In this document: piece after piece, positions 41,853-51,328 of the stretch
How positions within the stretch are numbered: position 1 is the first letter of the stretch
Layout: every line of letters starts with the position of its first letter
From: Streptomyces profundus
GTDB taxonomy: Bacteria > Actinomycetota > Actinomycetes > Streptomycetales > Streptomycetaceae
Length of the DNA: 64,000 bases
NCBI RefSeq assembly: GCF_020740535.1
Contig: NZ_CP082362.1
Span: forward strand, 3,656,501-3,720,500
Direction of reading: 5' to 3'
Position numbers and translations under genes: made by a program
The notes under the pieces: model-generated
What the model was told of the DNA's origin: nothing
Database searches by the model: none
The model's input: the letters and a program-made list of their open reading frames with translations, nothing else

Positions 41853-44687
41853 TTGTCCCCGAGCAGCGACACCGCCGACAGCGGACGGCGACTCGTCATT
41901 GTCGAGTCGCCCGCCAAGGCCAAGACGATCAAGGGCTACCTCGGCCCCGGATATGTGGTCGAGGCCAGCGTGGGGCACATCCGTGACCTCCCCAGCGGCG
42001 CCGCCGAGGTGCCGGCCGAGTACAAGGGCCAGCCCTGGGCGCGGCTCGGGGTCAATGTGGAGGAGAACTTCCAGCCGCTCTATGTGGTCAACAGCGACAA
42101 ACGCGACCAGGTGCGCAAGCTGAAGCAGTTGCTCGCCGAGGCCGACGAGCTGTACCTGGCCACGGACGAGGACCGGGAGGGCGAGGCGATCGCCTGGCAC
42201 CTCCGCGAGGTGCTCAAGCCCAAGGTCCCGGTGCGGCGGATGGTCTTTCACGAGATCACCAAGGACGCCATCCGAGCCGCCGTCAACAACCCGCGCGAGC
42301 TGAACCAACTGCTCGTCGACGCCCAGGAGACGCGGCGCATCCTCGACCGGCTCTACGGCTACGAGGTCTCGCCGGTCCTGTGGAAGAAGGTCATGCCCCG
42401 GCTGTCGGCCGGCCGGGTGCAGTCCGTCGCCACTCGGCTGGTGGTCGAGCGGGAACGCGAGCGGATCGCGTTCAGGTCCGCCGAGTACTGGGACCTCACC
42501 GGCACCTTCGCCCCCAGCGGCGACGCCGGCACCTTCGACGCCAGGCTCACCTCCGTCGACGGCCGGCGCATCGCCCAGGGGCGGGACTTCGGCGCCGACG
42601 GCGAGCTGCGCAACCCGGGGCAGGTGCGGCAGCTCAGCGAGGAGAACGCGCGGGCGCTCGCCGCCGCGTTGGCCGACACGTCGTTCGCGGTGCGCTCCGT
42701 CGAGTCCAAGCCGTACCGCCGCTCGCCCTACGCCCCGTTCCGCACCACGACGCTCCAGCAGGAGGCGTCGCGCAAGCTGGGGATGGGCGCCAAGGCGGCG
42801 ATGCAGGTCGCGCAGCGCCTGTACGAGAACGGCTTCATCACCTATATGCGGACCGACTCGACCACGCTGTCGGACACGGCGGTGGCGGCGGCCCGATCGC
42901 AGGTCACCCAGCTGTACGGCGCCGACTACCTGCCGGACCGGCCGCGCGTCTACGCCAGCAAGGTCAAGAACGCCCAGGAGGCGCACGAGGCGATCCGCCC
43001 CTCGGGCGACCGCTTCCGCACCCCGGCCGAGACGCGCCTGACGGGCGATCAGTACCGGCTCTACGAGCTGATCTGGAAGCGCACCGTCGCCTCCCAGATG
43101 AAGGACGCCGTCGGCCAGTCGGTGGCCGTCCGGGTCGCGGGGACGAGCGCCGACGGGCAGGACTGCGAGTTCAGCGCGACCGGCAAGGTGATCACCTTCC
43201 ACGGCTTCCTCAAGGCCTATGTGGAGGGCGCCGACGACCCCAACGCCGAGCTCGACGACCGGGAGCGCAGGCTGCCCGCCGTCGCCGAGGGCGACGCGCT
43301 GGCCGCCCGCGCCATCGCCCCCGACGGGCACGCGACCAAGCCGCCCGCCCGCTACACCGAGGCCACGCTGGTCAAGGAGCTGGAGGAACGGGAGATCGGC
43401 CGCCCGTCCACCTACGCCAGCATCATCGGCACCATCCTGGACCGGCGCTACGTCTTCAAGAAGGGCACCGCCCTGGTGCCGTCCTTCCTCTCGTTCGCGG
43501 TGGTCAACCTGCTGGAACAGCACTTCGGCCGGCTGGTGGACTACGACTTCACCGCGAAGATGGAGGACGACCTCGACCGGATCGCCACCGGCGACGCCGA
43601 GGCGGTGCCGTGGCTGCGCCGCTTCTACTTCGGCGTCGGCGAGGGCCAGGGCACGGCGGCCGAGGCGGGCAACGGCGACGGGGACCACCTGGGCGGGCTG
43701 AAGGAGCTGGTCACCGACCTGGGCGCGATCGACGCCAGGGAGATCTCCTCCTTCCCGGTGGGCGACGGCATCGTGCTGCGGGTCGGCCGCTATGGGCCGT
43801 ACGTGGAGGCGCCGCCCGAGCCCGGGCAGGAGGGCGAGCCAGGCAAGCGCGCCGACGTCCCCGACGACCTGCCGCCCGACGAGCTGTCCGTCGATCTGGC
43901 CAAGGAGCTGCTGGCCAAGCCCAGCGGGGACTTCGAGCTGGGCGCCGACCCTTCGAGCGGCCGGCAGATCGTGGCGCGGGACGGGCGTTACGGCCCCTAT
44001 GTCACGGAGGTGCTGCCCGAGGGCACGCCCAAGACGGGGAAGAACGCCGTCAAGCCGCGCACCGCCTCGCTGCTCAAGTCGATGTCCCTGGACAGCGTCA
44101 CCCTTGACGACGCCCTGCGGCTGCTCTCCCTGCCGCGTGTGGTGGGCGTCGATCCCGAGTCGGAGCAGGAGATCACCGCCCAGAACGGACGCTACGGCCC
44201 GTATCTGAAGAAGGGCACCGACTCGCGTTCGCTGGAGACCGAGGAACAGATGTTCACGGTCACGCTGGAGCAGGCGCTGGCCATCTACGCCCAGCCCAAG
44301 CAGCGCGGGCGGGCCGCGGCCAAGCCGCCGCTGAAGGAGCTGGGCGAGGACCCGACGAACGGGCGCCCCGTGGTGGTCAAGGACGGGCGCTTCGGCCCGT
44401 ATGTCACGGACGGCGAGACCAACGCGACGCTGCGCCGGGACGACGATCCGGAGACCATCACGCCGGAGCGCGGCTTCGAGCTGCTGGCGGAGCGGCGGGC
44501 CAAGGGGCCGGCGAAGAAGGTCGCGAAGAAGGCGCCGGCCAAGACCGCCGCCAGGAAGACGGCGAAGAAGTCCACGGCGAAGGCCACCGCGACCAAGAGC
44601 ACGGCGAAGAAGACCACGGCCAAGAAGTCCACCGCGAAGAAGGCACCGGCGAAGAAGGCGACGGCCAGGAAGAGCGCCGGGGACTGA
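41853..44687 (+). CDS. topA: DNA topoisomerase I
   Basis: 944 residues. Type IA enzyme relaxing negative supercoils. The TOPRIM domain starts RRLVIVESPAKAKTIKGYLG with acidic DEDREGEAIAWHL, and the catalytic tyrosine is Tyr331 in FITYMRTDSTTL. Instead of zinc ribbons the C-terminus has several TopoI-C repeats (each with GRYGPYV or GRFGPYV), then a 55-residue Lys/Ala tail that is typical of actinobacteria and aids processivity. TTG 41853 is chosen because LSPSSDTADSGRRL fits my recollection of the Streptomyces N-terminus. GGAGAG and GAGAAG precede it; an upstream TTG at 41775 gives an unlikely extension. Confidence 0.96.
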   Translation: MSPSSDTADSGRRLVIVESPAKAKTIKGYLGPGYVVEASVGHIRDLPSGAAEVPAEYKGQPWARLGVNVEENFQPLYVVNSDKRDQVRKLKQLLAEADELYLATDEDREGEAIAWHLREVLKPKVPVRRMVFHEITKDAIRAAVNNPRELNQLLVDAQETRRILDRLYGYEVSPVLWKKVMPRLSAGRVQSVATRLVVERERERIAFRSAEYWDLTGTFAPSGDAGTFDARLTSVDGRRIAQGRDFGADGELRNPGQVRQLSEENARALAAALADTSFAVRSVESKPYRRSPYAPFRTTTLQQEASRKLGMGAKAAMQVAQRLYENGFITYMRTDSTTLSDTAVAAARSQVTQLYGADYLPDRPRVYASKVKNAQEAHEAIRPSGDRFRTPAETRLTGDQYRLYELIWKRTVASQMKDAVGQSVAVRVAGTSADGQDCEFSATGKVITFHGFLKAYVEGADDPNAELDDRERRLPAVAEGDALAARAIAPDGHATKPPARYTEATLVKELEEREIGRPSTYASIIGTILDRRYVFKKGTALVPSFLSFAVVNLLEQHFGRLVDYDFTAKMEDDLDRIATGDAEAVPWLRRFYFGVGEGQGTAAEAGNGDGDHLGGLKELVTDLGAIDAREISSFPVGDGIVLRVGRYGPYVEAPPEPGQEGEPGKRADVPDDLPPDELSVDLAKELLAKPSGDFELGADPSSGRQIVARDGRYGPYVTEVLPEGTPKTGKNAVKPRTASLLKSMSLDSVTLDDALRLLSLPRVVGVDPESEQEITAQNGRYGPYLKKGTDSRSLETEEQMFTVTLEQALAIYAQPKQRGRAAAKPPLKELGEDPTNGRPVVVKDGRFGPYVTDGETNATLRRDDDPETITPERGFELLAERRAKGPAKKVAKKAPAKTAARKTAKKSTAKATATKSTAKKTTAKKSTAKKAPAKKATARKSAGD

Positions 44688-44688
44688 G

Positions 44689-44736
44689 GCCCCGTCGGCT
44701 TGCGGCGCCGGACGGGCGCCGCCGGCCGACCGGGGC
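44689..44736 (+). terminator. Two-part hairpin after topA
   Basis: GCCCCG-TCGGC pairs with GCCGA-CCGGGGC (one bulge). Inside, GCGGCGCC pairs perfectly with GGCGCCGC around a five-base loop. It starts three bases after the topA stop and there is no U-tract. It very probably terminates topA. Confidence 0.65.
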
Positions 44737-44925
44737 GAAGCGGCTGGTCAACGGGCGTGGGGGCGGGGGAACGAACGGCCCCCGCGCCGGGCGTGCACCG
44801 CTCGGCGCGGGGAAAGTCCCCGGCCGGCCGGGCGGCTGTCAGTGGGGCGGAGTAATCTCGGTGCTCCCCACGACCGTTACCCGGGCAGGTGTTCGGGCGG
44901 ACGGTTCCCCTCAGATCCCGAAGGT

Positions 44926-44931
44926 TACGCT
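44926..44931 (+). promoter_or_regulatory. -10 box of probable leaderless transcript (tmk)
   Basis: TACGCT, six bases, ATG 44938; no ribosome site at the normal distance. Confidence 0.45.
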
Positions 44932-44937
44932 GGCCGA

Positions 44938-47900
44938 ATGACGCGAGCAGAGCAACCCCAGGTTGTTGACCCCACCCCGGGCGCCACCGACGAGGCGCTC
45001 GCCGCGGACTCCCGTGACCGCGCCCGTGCCGCCCTGTTGCGGGTGCCGTCCCTGCGACGCCTGTGGGAGGCGCAGTTCACCAGCGGCATAGGCGATGCCC
45101 TCGCCCTGCTGGTGCTGGTCCTTCTCACCGCCCAGGCCGCCCTCCATGTGTCGGCCACCGGAGAGTCGCTCTTCGGCGGCGAGTACCGAGGGCTCGCGCT
45201 GGCCGTCACCGCCGCCTTCGCCGTGCGCCTGCTGGGCACCGGCCTCGCCGGCGTGCTGCTGCTCGGCCCGATCGCCGGGCTGCTGGGCCCCACCGGCGCC
45301 CTGGATCGCCGCTGGACCATGATCGGCGCCGACGCGCTGCGGGCCGCGCTGCTGATCGTCGCCCCGCTGTGGATCGACTGGGTGCCCGACGACGCCTATA
45401 TCTACGTCCTGTTGACGATCCTGGTCACCAGCGTCGCCGAGCGCGTCTGGACCACCTGCCGGGACAGCGTCGCGCCCGCGCTGCTGCCCCCGCCGCCGCC
45501 CGAGGGCGCGGCCATCCGCCCGCTGCCCGACCACCACGACGCGCTGCGTCGGCTGTGGCTGCGCGGCGGCTATCTGGCGATCCCGGTCGCCGCCGTCACG
45601 CTGGTCGCCGCCGGTCTGGTGAGCAACCTGCTGGCCACCGGGCTCGACTGGTTCGACACCCACCAGTCGGCGCTCGCCTCCTACGTCGCGGCCGGCTACT
45701 TCGCCGCCTCGATCTCCGTCCTGTACTTCCTGCGGCTGCCGGCCACCGAGTCCAGGCGCCCCGTCTCCCCGCTGGAGGGCCTGCGGCGCCCGGCCGCCGG
45801 CACCACGCCGGACAAGGGCCGCACGGGCGCCATCCCGGTGCTCGTCCTCGGCTGCGCCACGGTCGCCGCGGCCATCGCCGCCGCCGGCGCGCTCGGCGTG
45901 CTGCGGATCATCGAGATGGGCGGCGGCCCGGTCTCCTTCGGGCTGTTCACGTTGGGCCTCACCGGCGGCGTGGTGGCCGGCGTGCGGGTGGCGCCGCACA
46001 CGCTGCCCGCGCTCTCCAGGCGGCGGCTGTTCGCGCTGGCGATCGCGCTGACCGGTCTTGGCCTCTTCGCCGTCGGCCTGATCTCCGACCCGGCCACCGT
46101 GCTGTTCACCACCGCGTTCACCGGCGCGCTCGGCGGCATCGCCGCCAGCACCGGGCACACCCTGCTCGACCAGGAGACCGAGGAGTTCCGGCGCGCCCGG
46201 CTCACCCAACACCTGCACGCGGTGGTCCGCGTCGCCATCGCCCTGGCGCTGGTCGTCGCCCCGCTGGTCGCCGGGCTGATCGGCCCGCACCGCGTGGAGC
46301 GCGGGGACTTCGTCCTCGACCACGGCGGCGCCGCCTACACCCTGGTCATCGTCGGCGTGCTGCTGCTGCCGGTGGCCGCGATCGTGCTCGGCCGCACGGA
46401 CGACCGCAGGGGCGTCCCGCTCCGCCGGGACCTCACCGAGGCCGTCCGCACCGTCGAGCCGACCACGGCGCTCGCCGAGAACGGCTTCTTCATCGCCGTC
46501 GAGGGCGGTGACGGCGCGGGCAAGTCCACCCAGGTCGAGGCGCTGGCCGAGTGGATAAGGGGCAAGGGCCACGAGGTCGTCGTCACCCGGGAGCCCGGGG
46601 CCACACCGATCGGCCAGCGGCTCCGCGGCATCCTGCTCGACGTCGCCTCCGGCGGCCTCTCGCACCAGGCCGAGGCCCTGCTCTACGCCGCCGACCGCGC
46701 CGAGCACGTGGCCACCGTGGTCACGCCGGCGCTGGAGCGCGGCGCCGTCGTCATCACCGACCGCTATGTCGACTCCTCCGTCGCCTACCAGGGCGCGGGC
46801 CGCGATCTGTCGGCCGTCGAGATCTCCCGCATCTCCCGCTGGGCCACCGGCGGTCTCGTCCCGCATCTGACGGTGCTGCTCGACGTCTCCCCCGAGACCG
46901 CGCGCGAGCGGTTCACCGAGGCCCCCGACCGCCTGGAGTCCGAGCCGAGCGAGTTCCACCAGCGGGTGCGCGCCGGCTTCCTGGCCCTGGCCGCCAGCGA
47001 CTCCGGCCGCTATCTGGTGATCGACGCCGGCCAGGACCCGGAGTCCGTCACCACGGCGGCCAGGCACCGGCTCGACCAGATGCTGCCGCTCTCCGAGGCC
47101 GAGCTGCGGGCCCAGGAGGAGGCCAGGCGCAAGGCCGAGGAGGAGGCGCGCCGGCTCGCCGAGGAGGAGCGCAAGCGCAAGGAGGAAGAGGAGCGCCTGG
47201 AGCGCGAGCGCCTTGAGGAGGAGGCCCGCCTGGAGCGCGAGCGCCAGGAGGAGCTGGCCCGGCTCCGCGCCGAGGAGGAGGAGCGCAAGCGCCGCGAGGA
47301 GGAGGAGCGCCGCCGCATCGAGGAAGCCCGCAAGGCCGAGGAGGCGCGGTTGCGCGCCGAGGAGGCGCGCCGGATCGCGGAGGAGGAGCGCCGTCGCCGG
47401 GAGGCGGAGGAGCAGCTGCGCCGCGAGGAGCAGGAGCGGCTGCGCGCCCGGGCCGAGGAGGAGGCCAGGCTGCGCGCCCAGGCCGAGGAGCGGCGCCGCG
47501 AGAAGCAGCGCAAGGCCGAGGAGGCGCTGCTGCGCGCGGAGGAGGCCAGGCTCGCCGCGGCCGACAACGCCACCACGGTGCAGATCCCGCACGCGTACCC
47601 GGGCCCCGACAAGGGCGAAGGCAAGACCGCGGGCACGACCACGGGCACGACCGACGGCAAGAACGACGGCAAGGACGACGGCAAGGGGGGCCGTCCGGCG
47701 GACAGCGAGGAGACGGCCGTTCTCCCGCGCCCCGAGGACGCGGCGGACTCCGACCGGACGCGCCAGCTGCCGAGGATCGACGAGGAGCCCCCGGCCGCCC
47801 CGCGGCGGGCCAGGCCGGAGTGGGCCGAGGAGACCCCGCTCGACGATGTGCCCACGCTCGCCGATGAGTTGCTCGGCCCGCGCCCCGTCGTCGACGAAGC

Positions 47901-47946
47901 GGACGAGCCCGAGGGCGACGGCGGCTCCAGGGGCCGCGACCGCTGA
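44938..47946 (+). CDS. tmk: Thymidylate kinase with MFS-like membrane domain and charged helix
   Basis: 1002 residues in three parts. Residues 35-500 have about 10-12 membrane helices like a major-facilitator protein. Residues 515-720 are a full thymidylate kinase: P-loop EGGDGAGKST near 522, TREPGATPIGQRLR and TDRYVDSSVAYQGAGR. Residues 722-876 are an almost unbroken Glu/Arg/Lys/Ala helix (RKAEEEARRLAEEERKRKEE type), then an acidic disordered tail. The kinase makes dTDP for DNA synthesis. The fusion to a membrane domain is, from memory, a streptomycete feature. The order topA-tmk-delta' places it in the replication cluster. Confidence 0.94.
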   Translation: MTRAEQPQVVDPTPGATDEALAADSRDRARAALLRVPSLRRLWEAQFTSGIGDALALLVLVLLTAQAALHVSATGESLFGGEYRGLALAVTAAFAVRLLGTGLAGVLLLGPIAGLLGPTGALDRRWTMIGADALRAALLIVAPLWIDWVPDDAYIYVLLTILVTSVAERVWTTCRDSVAPALLPPPPPEGAAIRPLPDHHDALRRLWLRGGYLAIPVAAVTLVAAGLVSNLLATGLDWFDTHQSALASYVAAGYFAASISVLYFLRLPATESRRPVSPLEGLRRPAAGTTPDKGRTGAIPVLVLGCATVAAAIAAAGALGVLRIIEMGGGPVSFGLFTLGLTGGVVAGVRVAPHTLPALSRRRLFALAIALTGLGLFAVGLISDPATVLFTTAFTGALGGIAASTGHTLLDQETEEFRRARLTQHLHAVVRVAIALALVVAPLVAGLIGPHRVERGDFVLDHGGAAYTLVIVGVLLLPVAAIVLGRTDDRRGVPLRRDLTEAVRTVEPTTALAENGFFIAVEGGDGAGKSTQVEALAEWIRGKGHEVVVTREPGATPIGQRLRGILLDVASGGLSHQAEALLYAADRAEHVATVVTPALERGAVVITDRYVDSSVAYQGAGRDLSAVEISRISRWATGGLVPHLTVLLDVSPETARERFTEAPDRLESEPSEFHQRVRAGFLALAASDSGRYLVIDAGQDPESVTTAARHRLDQMLPLSEAELRAQEEARRKAEEEARRLAEEERKRKEEEERLERERLEEEARLERERQEELARLRAEEEERKRREEEERRRIEEARKAEEARLRAEEARRIAEEERRRREAEEQLRREEQERLRARAEEEARLRAQAEERRREKQRKAEEALLRAEEARLAAADNATTVQIPHAYPGPDKGEGKTAGTTTGTTDGKNDGKDDGKGGRPADSEETAVLPRPEDAADSDRTRQLPRIDEEPPAAPRRARPEWAEETPLDDVPTLADELLGPRPVVDEADEPEGDGGSRGRDR

Positions 47947-47952
47947 CCGCGC

Positions 47953-47982
47953 CCCCCGCCGCCGCTTCGGCGCCGGCGGGGG
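47953..47982 (+). terminator. GC hairpin between tmk and the delta' gene
   Basis: CCCCCGCCG and CGGCGGGGG close an inner CCG-CTT-CGG loop with a small bulge. It begins seven bases after the tmk stop and has no U-tract. It may reduce read-through into the next gene, which has its own good ribosome site. Confidence 0.45.
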
Positions 47983-48053
47983 ATGTCAGTGGTCTGCCGC
48001 ACAATGGTCCCCGTGCCCGTGGAAGGCCCCGTGGGCGGTGCGGAGGGAGCGCG

Positions 48054-49256
48054 ATGACGGTCTGGGACGACCTGGTCGGTCAGGACCAGGCGGCGGAGCG
48101 GTTGGCCGCCGCCGCCCGGGACGCGGACGCCTATGTCACGGCGGTCGCGCGGGGCGAGGAGCCCGAGCTGTCCGGCTCGTCGATGACCCACGCCTGGCTG
48201 TTCACCGGGCCGCCCGGCTCCGGGCGGCCCACGGCGGCCCGCGCCTTCTCCGCCGCCCTCCAGTGCGTCAGCCCGGACCGCGCGCTGGGCGGTCAGCCCG
48301 GCTGCGGATTCTGCGACGGCTGCCACACCTCCCTCGTCGGCACGCACGCCGATGTCGAGATCGTGCGCACCGACCTGCTGAGCATCGGCGTCAAGGAGAC
48401 CAGGGAGCTGGTGCGCCGGGCCCAGCTCTCGCCCGCCGGCGGACGCTGGCAGGTGATCGTCCTTGAGGACGCAGACCGGCTGACGGAGGGCGCGGGCAAC
48501 GTGCTGCTCAAGGCCGTCGAGGAGCCGGCCCCTCGCACCGTCTGGCTGCTCTGCGCGCCGTCCACGGAGGATGTGCTGCCCACCATCCGCTCCCGCTGCC
48601 GTCAACTGCCGCTGCGCACCCCGCCGGTGGCCGCCGTCGCGGACACGCTGATCCGGCGCGACGGCATCGAGCCCGAGGTGGCCCACGCAGCCGCGCGGGC
48701 CACCCAGGGGCATATCGACCGGGCCCGCAGGCTGGCCACCGACGAGCGGGCCAGGGCGCGCCGGCGCTCCGTGCTGCGCCTGCCCGAGCGGGTCGCGGAT
48801 ATCGGCGGCGCGCTGCGGGCCGCCCAGGAGCTGGTGGACGCGGCGGCCGAGGACGCCAAGCAGGTCGCCGAGGAGCTGGACGGCAAGGAGACGGAGGAGC
48901 TGCGGGCCGCCCTGGGGGCGGTCGAGGGCAAGCGCCTGCCGCGCGGCACGGCCGGGGTGATGAAGGATCTGGAGGACCGCCAGAAACGCCGGGCCACCCG
49001 CACCCAACGCGACGCGCTCGATCTCGCGTTGACGGATCTGACCGCTTTCTACCGCGATGTGCTGGCGCACCAGCTCAGCTTCTCCGGGGGCTTGGCCGGA
49101 GGCGAGAGCGAGGAGTCGGTGCGCCGGGTCGCCGGCGCCACCCGTCCGGAGCAGACGCTCCGCCGGATGGAGGCCGTCCTCGACTGCCGGCGGGCCCTTG
49201 ATCGCAATGTCGCCCCCCTGCTGGCCGTGGAGGCGATGACGATGGCCCTGCGCTGA
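48054..49256 (+). CDS. holB: DNA polymerase III subunit delta'
   Basis: 400 residues, clamp-loader subunit. AAA+ fold with AWLFTGPPGSGRPTAARAF: the Walker A Lys-Ser/Thr is replaced by Arg-Pro, consistent with delta' not hydrolysing ATP. The zinc module is CVSPDRALGGQPGCGFCDGC (C-x13-C-x2-C-x2-C). IVLEDADRLTEGAGN stands for Walker B and TIRSRCRQ is the arginine-finger SRC motif. CGGAGGG precedes the ATG. The C-terminal part is Ala/Glu-rich and helical. Confidence 0.93.
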   Translation: MTVWDDLVGQDQAAERLAAAARDADAYVTAVARGEEPELSGSSMTHAWLFTGPPGSGRPTAARAFSAALQCVSPDRALGGQPGCGFCDGCHTSLVGTHADVEIVRTDLLSIGVKETRELVRRAQLSPAGGRWQVIVLEDADRLTEGAGNVLLKAVEEPAPRTVWLLCAPSTEDVLPTIRSRCRQLPLRTPPVAAVADTLIRRDGIEPEVAHAAARATQGHIDRARRLATDERARARRRSVLRLPERVADIGGALRAAQELVDAAAEDAKQVAEELDGKETEELRAALGAVEGKRLPRGTAGVMKDLEDRQKRRATRTQRDALDLALTDLTAFYRDVLAHQLSFSGGLAGGESEESVRRVAGATRPEQTLRRMEAVLDCRRALDRNVAPLLAVEAMTMALR

Positions 49257-49302
49257 CGGGTACGCTCCACCGAGTACCGCGCACATCCATCACGGGGGCC
49301 CC

Positions 49303-50895
49303 ATGCGTACCACAGGCCGTGTCGTCTTCGCCCTGGTCGCCGCGGGCGCGCTGCTCGTCTCCGGCTGCTCGTCCGACGGCGAGCGCCCCGAGGAACGCGC
49401 CCCCGACGTCGACGCCTCCGACGGCTCGACGACCACGGAACCACCCGACGCCCCACCCCTCGAACCGCTGTCCGAGGACATCCCCGAGGCCCTTCTCCCC
49501 TACTACGAGCAGGACTTGAACTGGGGAGCCTGCGGCCACTCCGAGTTCCAGTGCGCCGTGCTGCAGGTCCCGCTGGACTACGAGAACCCCGACGCCGCCG
49601 ACGATATCCAGCTGGCGGTCACCCGTTCCCGCGCGACGGACTCGGGGGAGCGCATCGGCGCCCTCCTGATGAACCCGGGCGGCCCCGGCGTCTCGGCCGT
49701 CGACTTCGCGCAGGGCTCAGCGGCATACCTCTTCCCCAGCGAGGTGCGCGCCCGCTACGACATGGTGGGCCTCGACCCCCGGGGCACCGGCGGCAGCGAG
49801 CCCGTCGACTGCCTCGACGGACCCGCCATGGACCAGCACAGCCTCACCGACCGCACCCCGGACGACGACGCCGAGGTGGCGGAGCTGATCGCCAGCAACG
49901 AGACGTTCACCCAGGGCTGCCAGGAGAACGCCGGCCGGCTGCTCGAACACGTCTCGACCATCGAGTCCGCCCGCGACATGGATGTGCTGCGCCAGGTGCT
50001 CGGCGACGACAGGCTGCACTACGTCGGCTTCTCCTACGGCACCAAGCTCGGCGCCGTCTACGCCGGCCTCTTCCCCAGCAGGGTGGGGCGCCTGGTGCTG
50101 GACGCCGCGATGGACCCCCGCCTCGACACCCTCAGCACGGACCGCCAGCAGGCCGGCGGTTTTGAGACGGCCTTCCGCTCCTTCGCCGAGGACTGCACCG
50201 CCCGCGACGACTGCCCGTTGGGCCAGGACGGGGCCGACGGCGCGTCCGAGCGGCTGCTCGACTTCTACGCCCAGGTCGACGCCGAGCCGCTGCCCACCGG
50301 CGAGGACCGCCCGCTCACCGAATCGCTGGCCAACACCGGCGTGGCCTACGCGCTCTACGCCGAACACCTCTGGCCCACGCTGCGGGAGGCCCTCACCGCC
50401 GCCGTCGAGGACGGCGACGGGGCCCAACTGCTGCGCCTCGCCGACGAGTACAACGGGCGTGGGCCCGGCGGCGAGTACGCCACCGACATGTTCGCCTTCC
50501 GGGCCATCAGCTGCCTGGACAGCCCGGCGGGCAACGCCGACGCGGACGCCGTGCGGGAGCAACTCGCCTCCTACCAGGAGGCCTCGCCCACCTTCGGCGC
50601 GGACTTCGCCTGGGACACCCTGCTCTGTGCCGCGTGGCCGGTCGAGCCGTCAGGCGGCCCGGTCTCCATCGAGGCCGCCGGCGCCGACGACATCCTGGTC
50701 GTCGGCACCACGCGGGACCCGGCCACCCCGTACGCCTGGGCCGAGGGGCTGGCGGACCAGCTCTCCTCCGGCGTCCTCCTCACCTACGACGGCGACGGCC
50801 ACACCGCCTACGGCGGCACCAGCGCCTGCGTGGACGCCGCGGTGAACGACTATCTGTTGGCGCATACCACTCCCGAGGAGGGTACGACCTGCTGA
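49303..50895 (+). CDS. Secreted alpha/beta hydrolase, tripeptidyl-aminopeptidase-like
   Basis: 530 residues. A lipoprotein signal with LLVSGC precedes an acidic/Thr linker and an alpha/beta hydrolase of the SlpD/SlpE type. LLMNPGGPGVSAVDFA is the oxyanion loop, VGFSYGTKLGAVYAGLFP is the nucleophile elbow (GFSYG), and a C-terminal TAP-like domain holds TRDPATPYAWAEGL (Asp) and YDGDGHTAYGG (His). These enzymes remove peptides from protein N-termini outside the cell. The gene follows the delta' gene by 46 bases. A TACGCT box at about 49260 could start its transcript. Confidence 0.92.
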   Translation: MRTTGRVVFALVAAGALLVSGCSSDGERPEERAPDVDASDGSTTTEPPDAPPLEPLSEDIPEALLPYYEQDLNWGACGHSEFQCAVLQVPLDYENPDAADDIQLAVTRSRATDSGERIGALLMNPGGPGVSAVDFAQGSAAYLFPSEVRARYDMVGLDPRGTGGSEPVDCLDGPAMDQHSLTDRTPDDDAEVAELIASNETFTQGCQENAGRLLEHVSTIESARDMDVLRQVLGDDRLHYVGFSYGTKLGAVYAGLFPSRVGRLVLDAAMDPRLDTLSTDRQQAGGFETAFRSFAEDCTARDDCPLGQDGADGASERLLDFYAQVDAEPLPTGEDRPLTESLANTGVAYALYAEHLWPTLREALTAAVEDGDGAQLLRLADEYNGRGPGGEYATDMFAFRAISCLDSPAGNADADAVREQLASYQEASPTFGADFAWDTLLCAAWPVEPSGGPVSIEAAGADDILVVGTTRDPATPYAWAEGLADQLSSGVLLTYDGDGHTAYGGTSACVDAAVNDYLLAHTTPEEGTTC

Positions 50896-50904
50896 TCGGC
50901 TGGG

Positions 50905-51123
50905 ATGATCATGGGCATGCCCTGTAACCGCTACCGCTCGGCCATATCGGCAAGAACCGCGGGGACCGCGCTGCCCCCGGAGATCACCGAGCAGCTGCTC
51001 GACCACCATCTGACCAGCTGCCTCGACTGCCGCCGCTGGTCCAAACACCTCAGCACCCTCCGCGCCACCACCGACGACCTCCTCCGCCGCCGCCCCACGG
51101 GGGCACCCCCCAAACCCGTGTAG
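50905..51123 (+). CDS. Small zf-HC2-like protein
   Basis: 72 residues. LLDHHLTSCLDCRRW matches the H-x3-C-x2-C zinc motif of anti-sigma factor zinc-finger (zf-HC2) proteins, and NRYRSAISARTAGTALPP fits the first helix of that family. No membrane or sigma-binding domain follows, so the partner is unknown. Three in-frame ATGs (50905, 50911, 50917) are all possible. It is the last protein gene before the tRNA, 35 bases away. Confidence 0.75.
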   Translation: MIMGMPCNRYRSAISARTAGTALPPEITEQLLDHHLTSCLDCRRWSKHLSTLRATTDDLLRRRPTGAPPKPV

Positions 51124-51158
51124 ACTAACCCCCGCCAAGCGCCCTCCACGGGCGCCCC

Positions 51159-51232
51159 GCCGCCTTAGCTCAGTCGGCCAGAGCGACGCACTCGTAATGC
51201 GTAGGTCAAGGGTTCGATTCCCTTAGGCGGCT
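51159..51232 (+). tRNA. tRNA-Thr (anticodon CGU)
   Basis: 74 bases. Acceptor stem GCCGCCT/AGGCGGC, D-arm with AGCTCAGTCGGCCAGAGC, anticodon stem ACGCA/TGCGT with loop CTCGTAA, anticodon CGT reading ACG, and T-loop GGTTCGATTCC. CCA is not encoded (TCCG follows). It is followed at once by a strong terminator, beyond which the minus-strand tubulin/GTPase operon ends. Confidence 0.97.
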
Positions 51233-51237
51233 CCGCG

Positions 51238-51273
51238 AAACCCCAGGTCACATGCCCCGTGACCTGGGGTTTT
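51238..51273. terminator. Bidirectional rho-independent terminator
   Basis: AAACCCCAGGTCAC and its exact complement GTGACCTGGGGTTT with a seven-base loop. Flanking A and T runs make it work in both directions: for the tRNA on the plus strand and for the minus-strand operon ending at 51329. It is the only classical U-tract terminator noticed in the window. Confidence 0.85.
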
Positions 51274-51328
51274 CTGTGTTGTGTGACGGCTTGCTTCGTC
51301 ATCCGGATCGTGTGTGGGGGCAGGGGGG

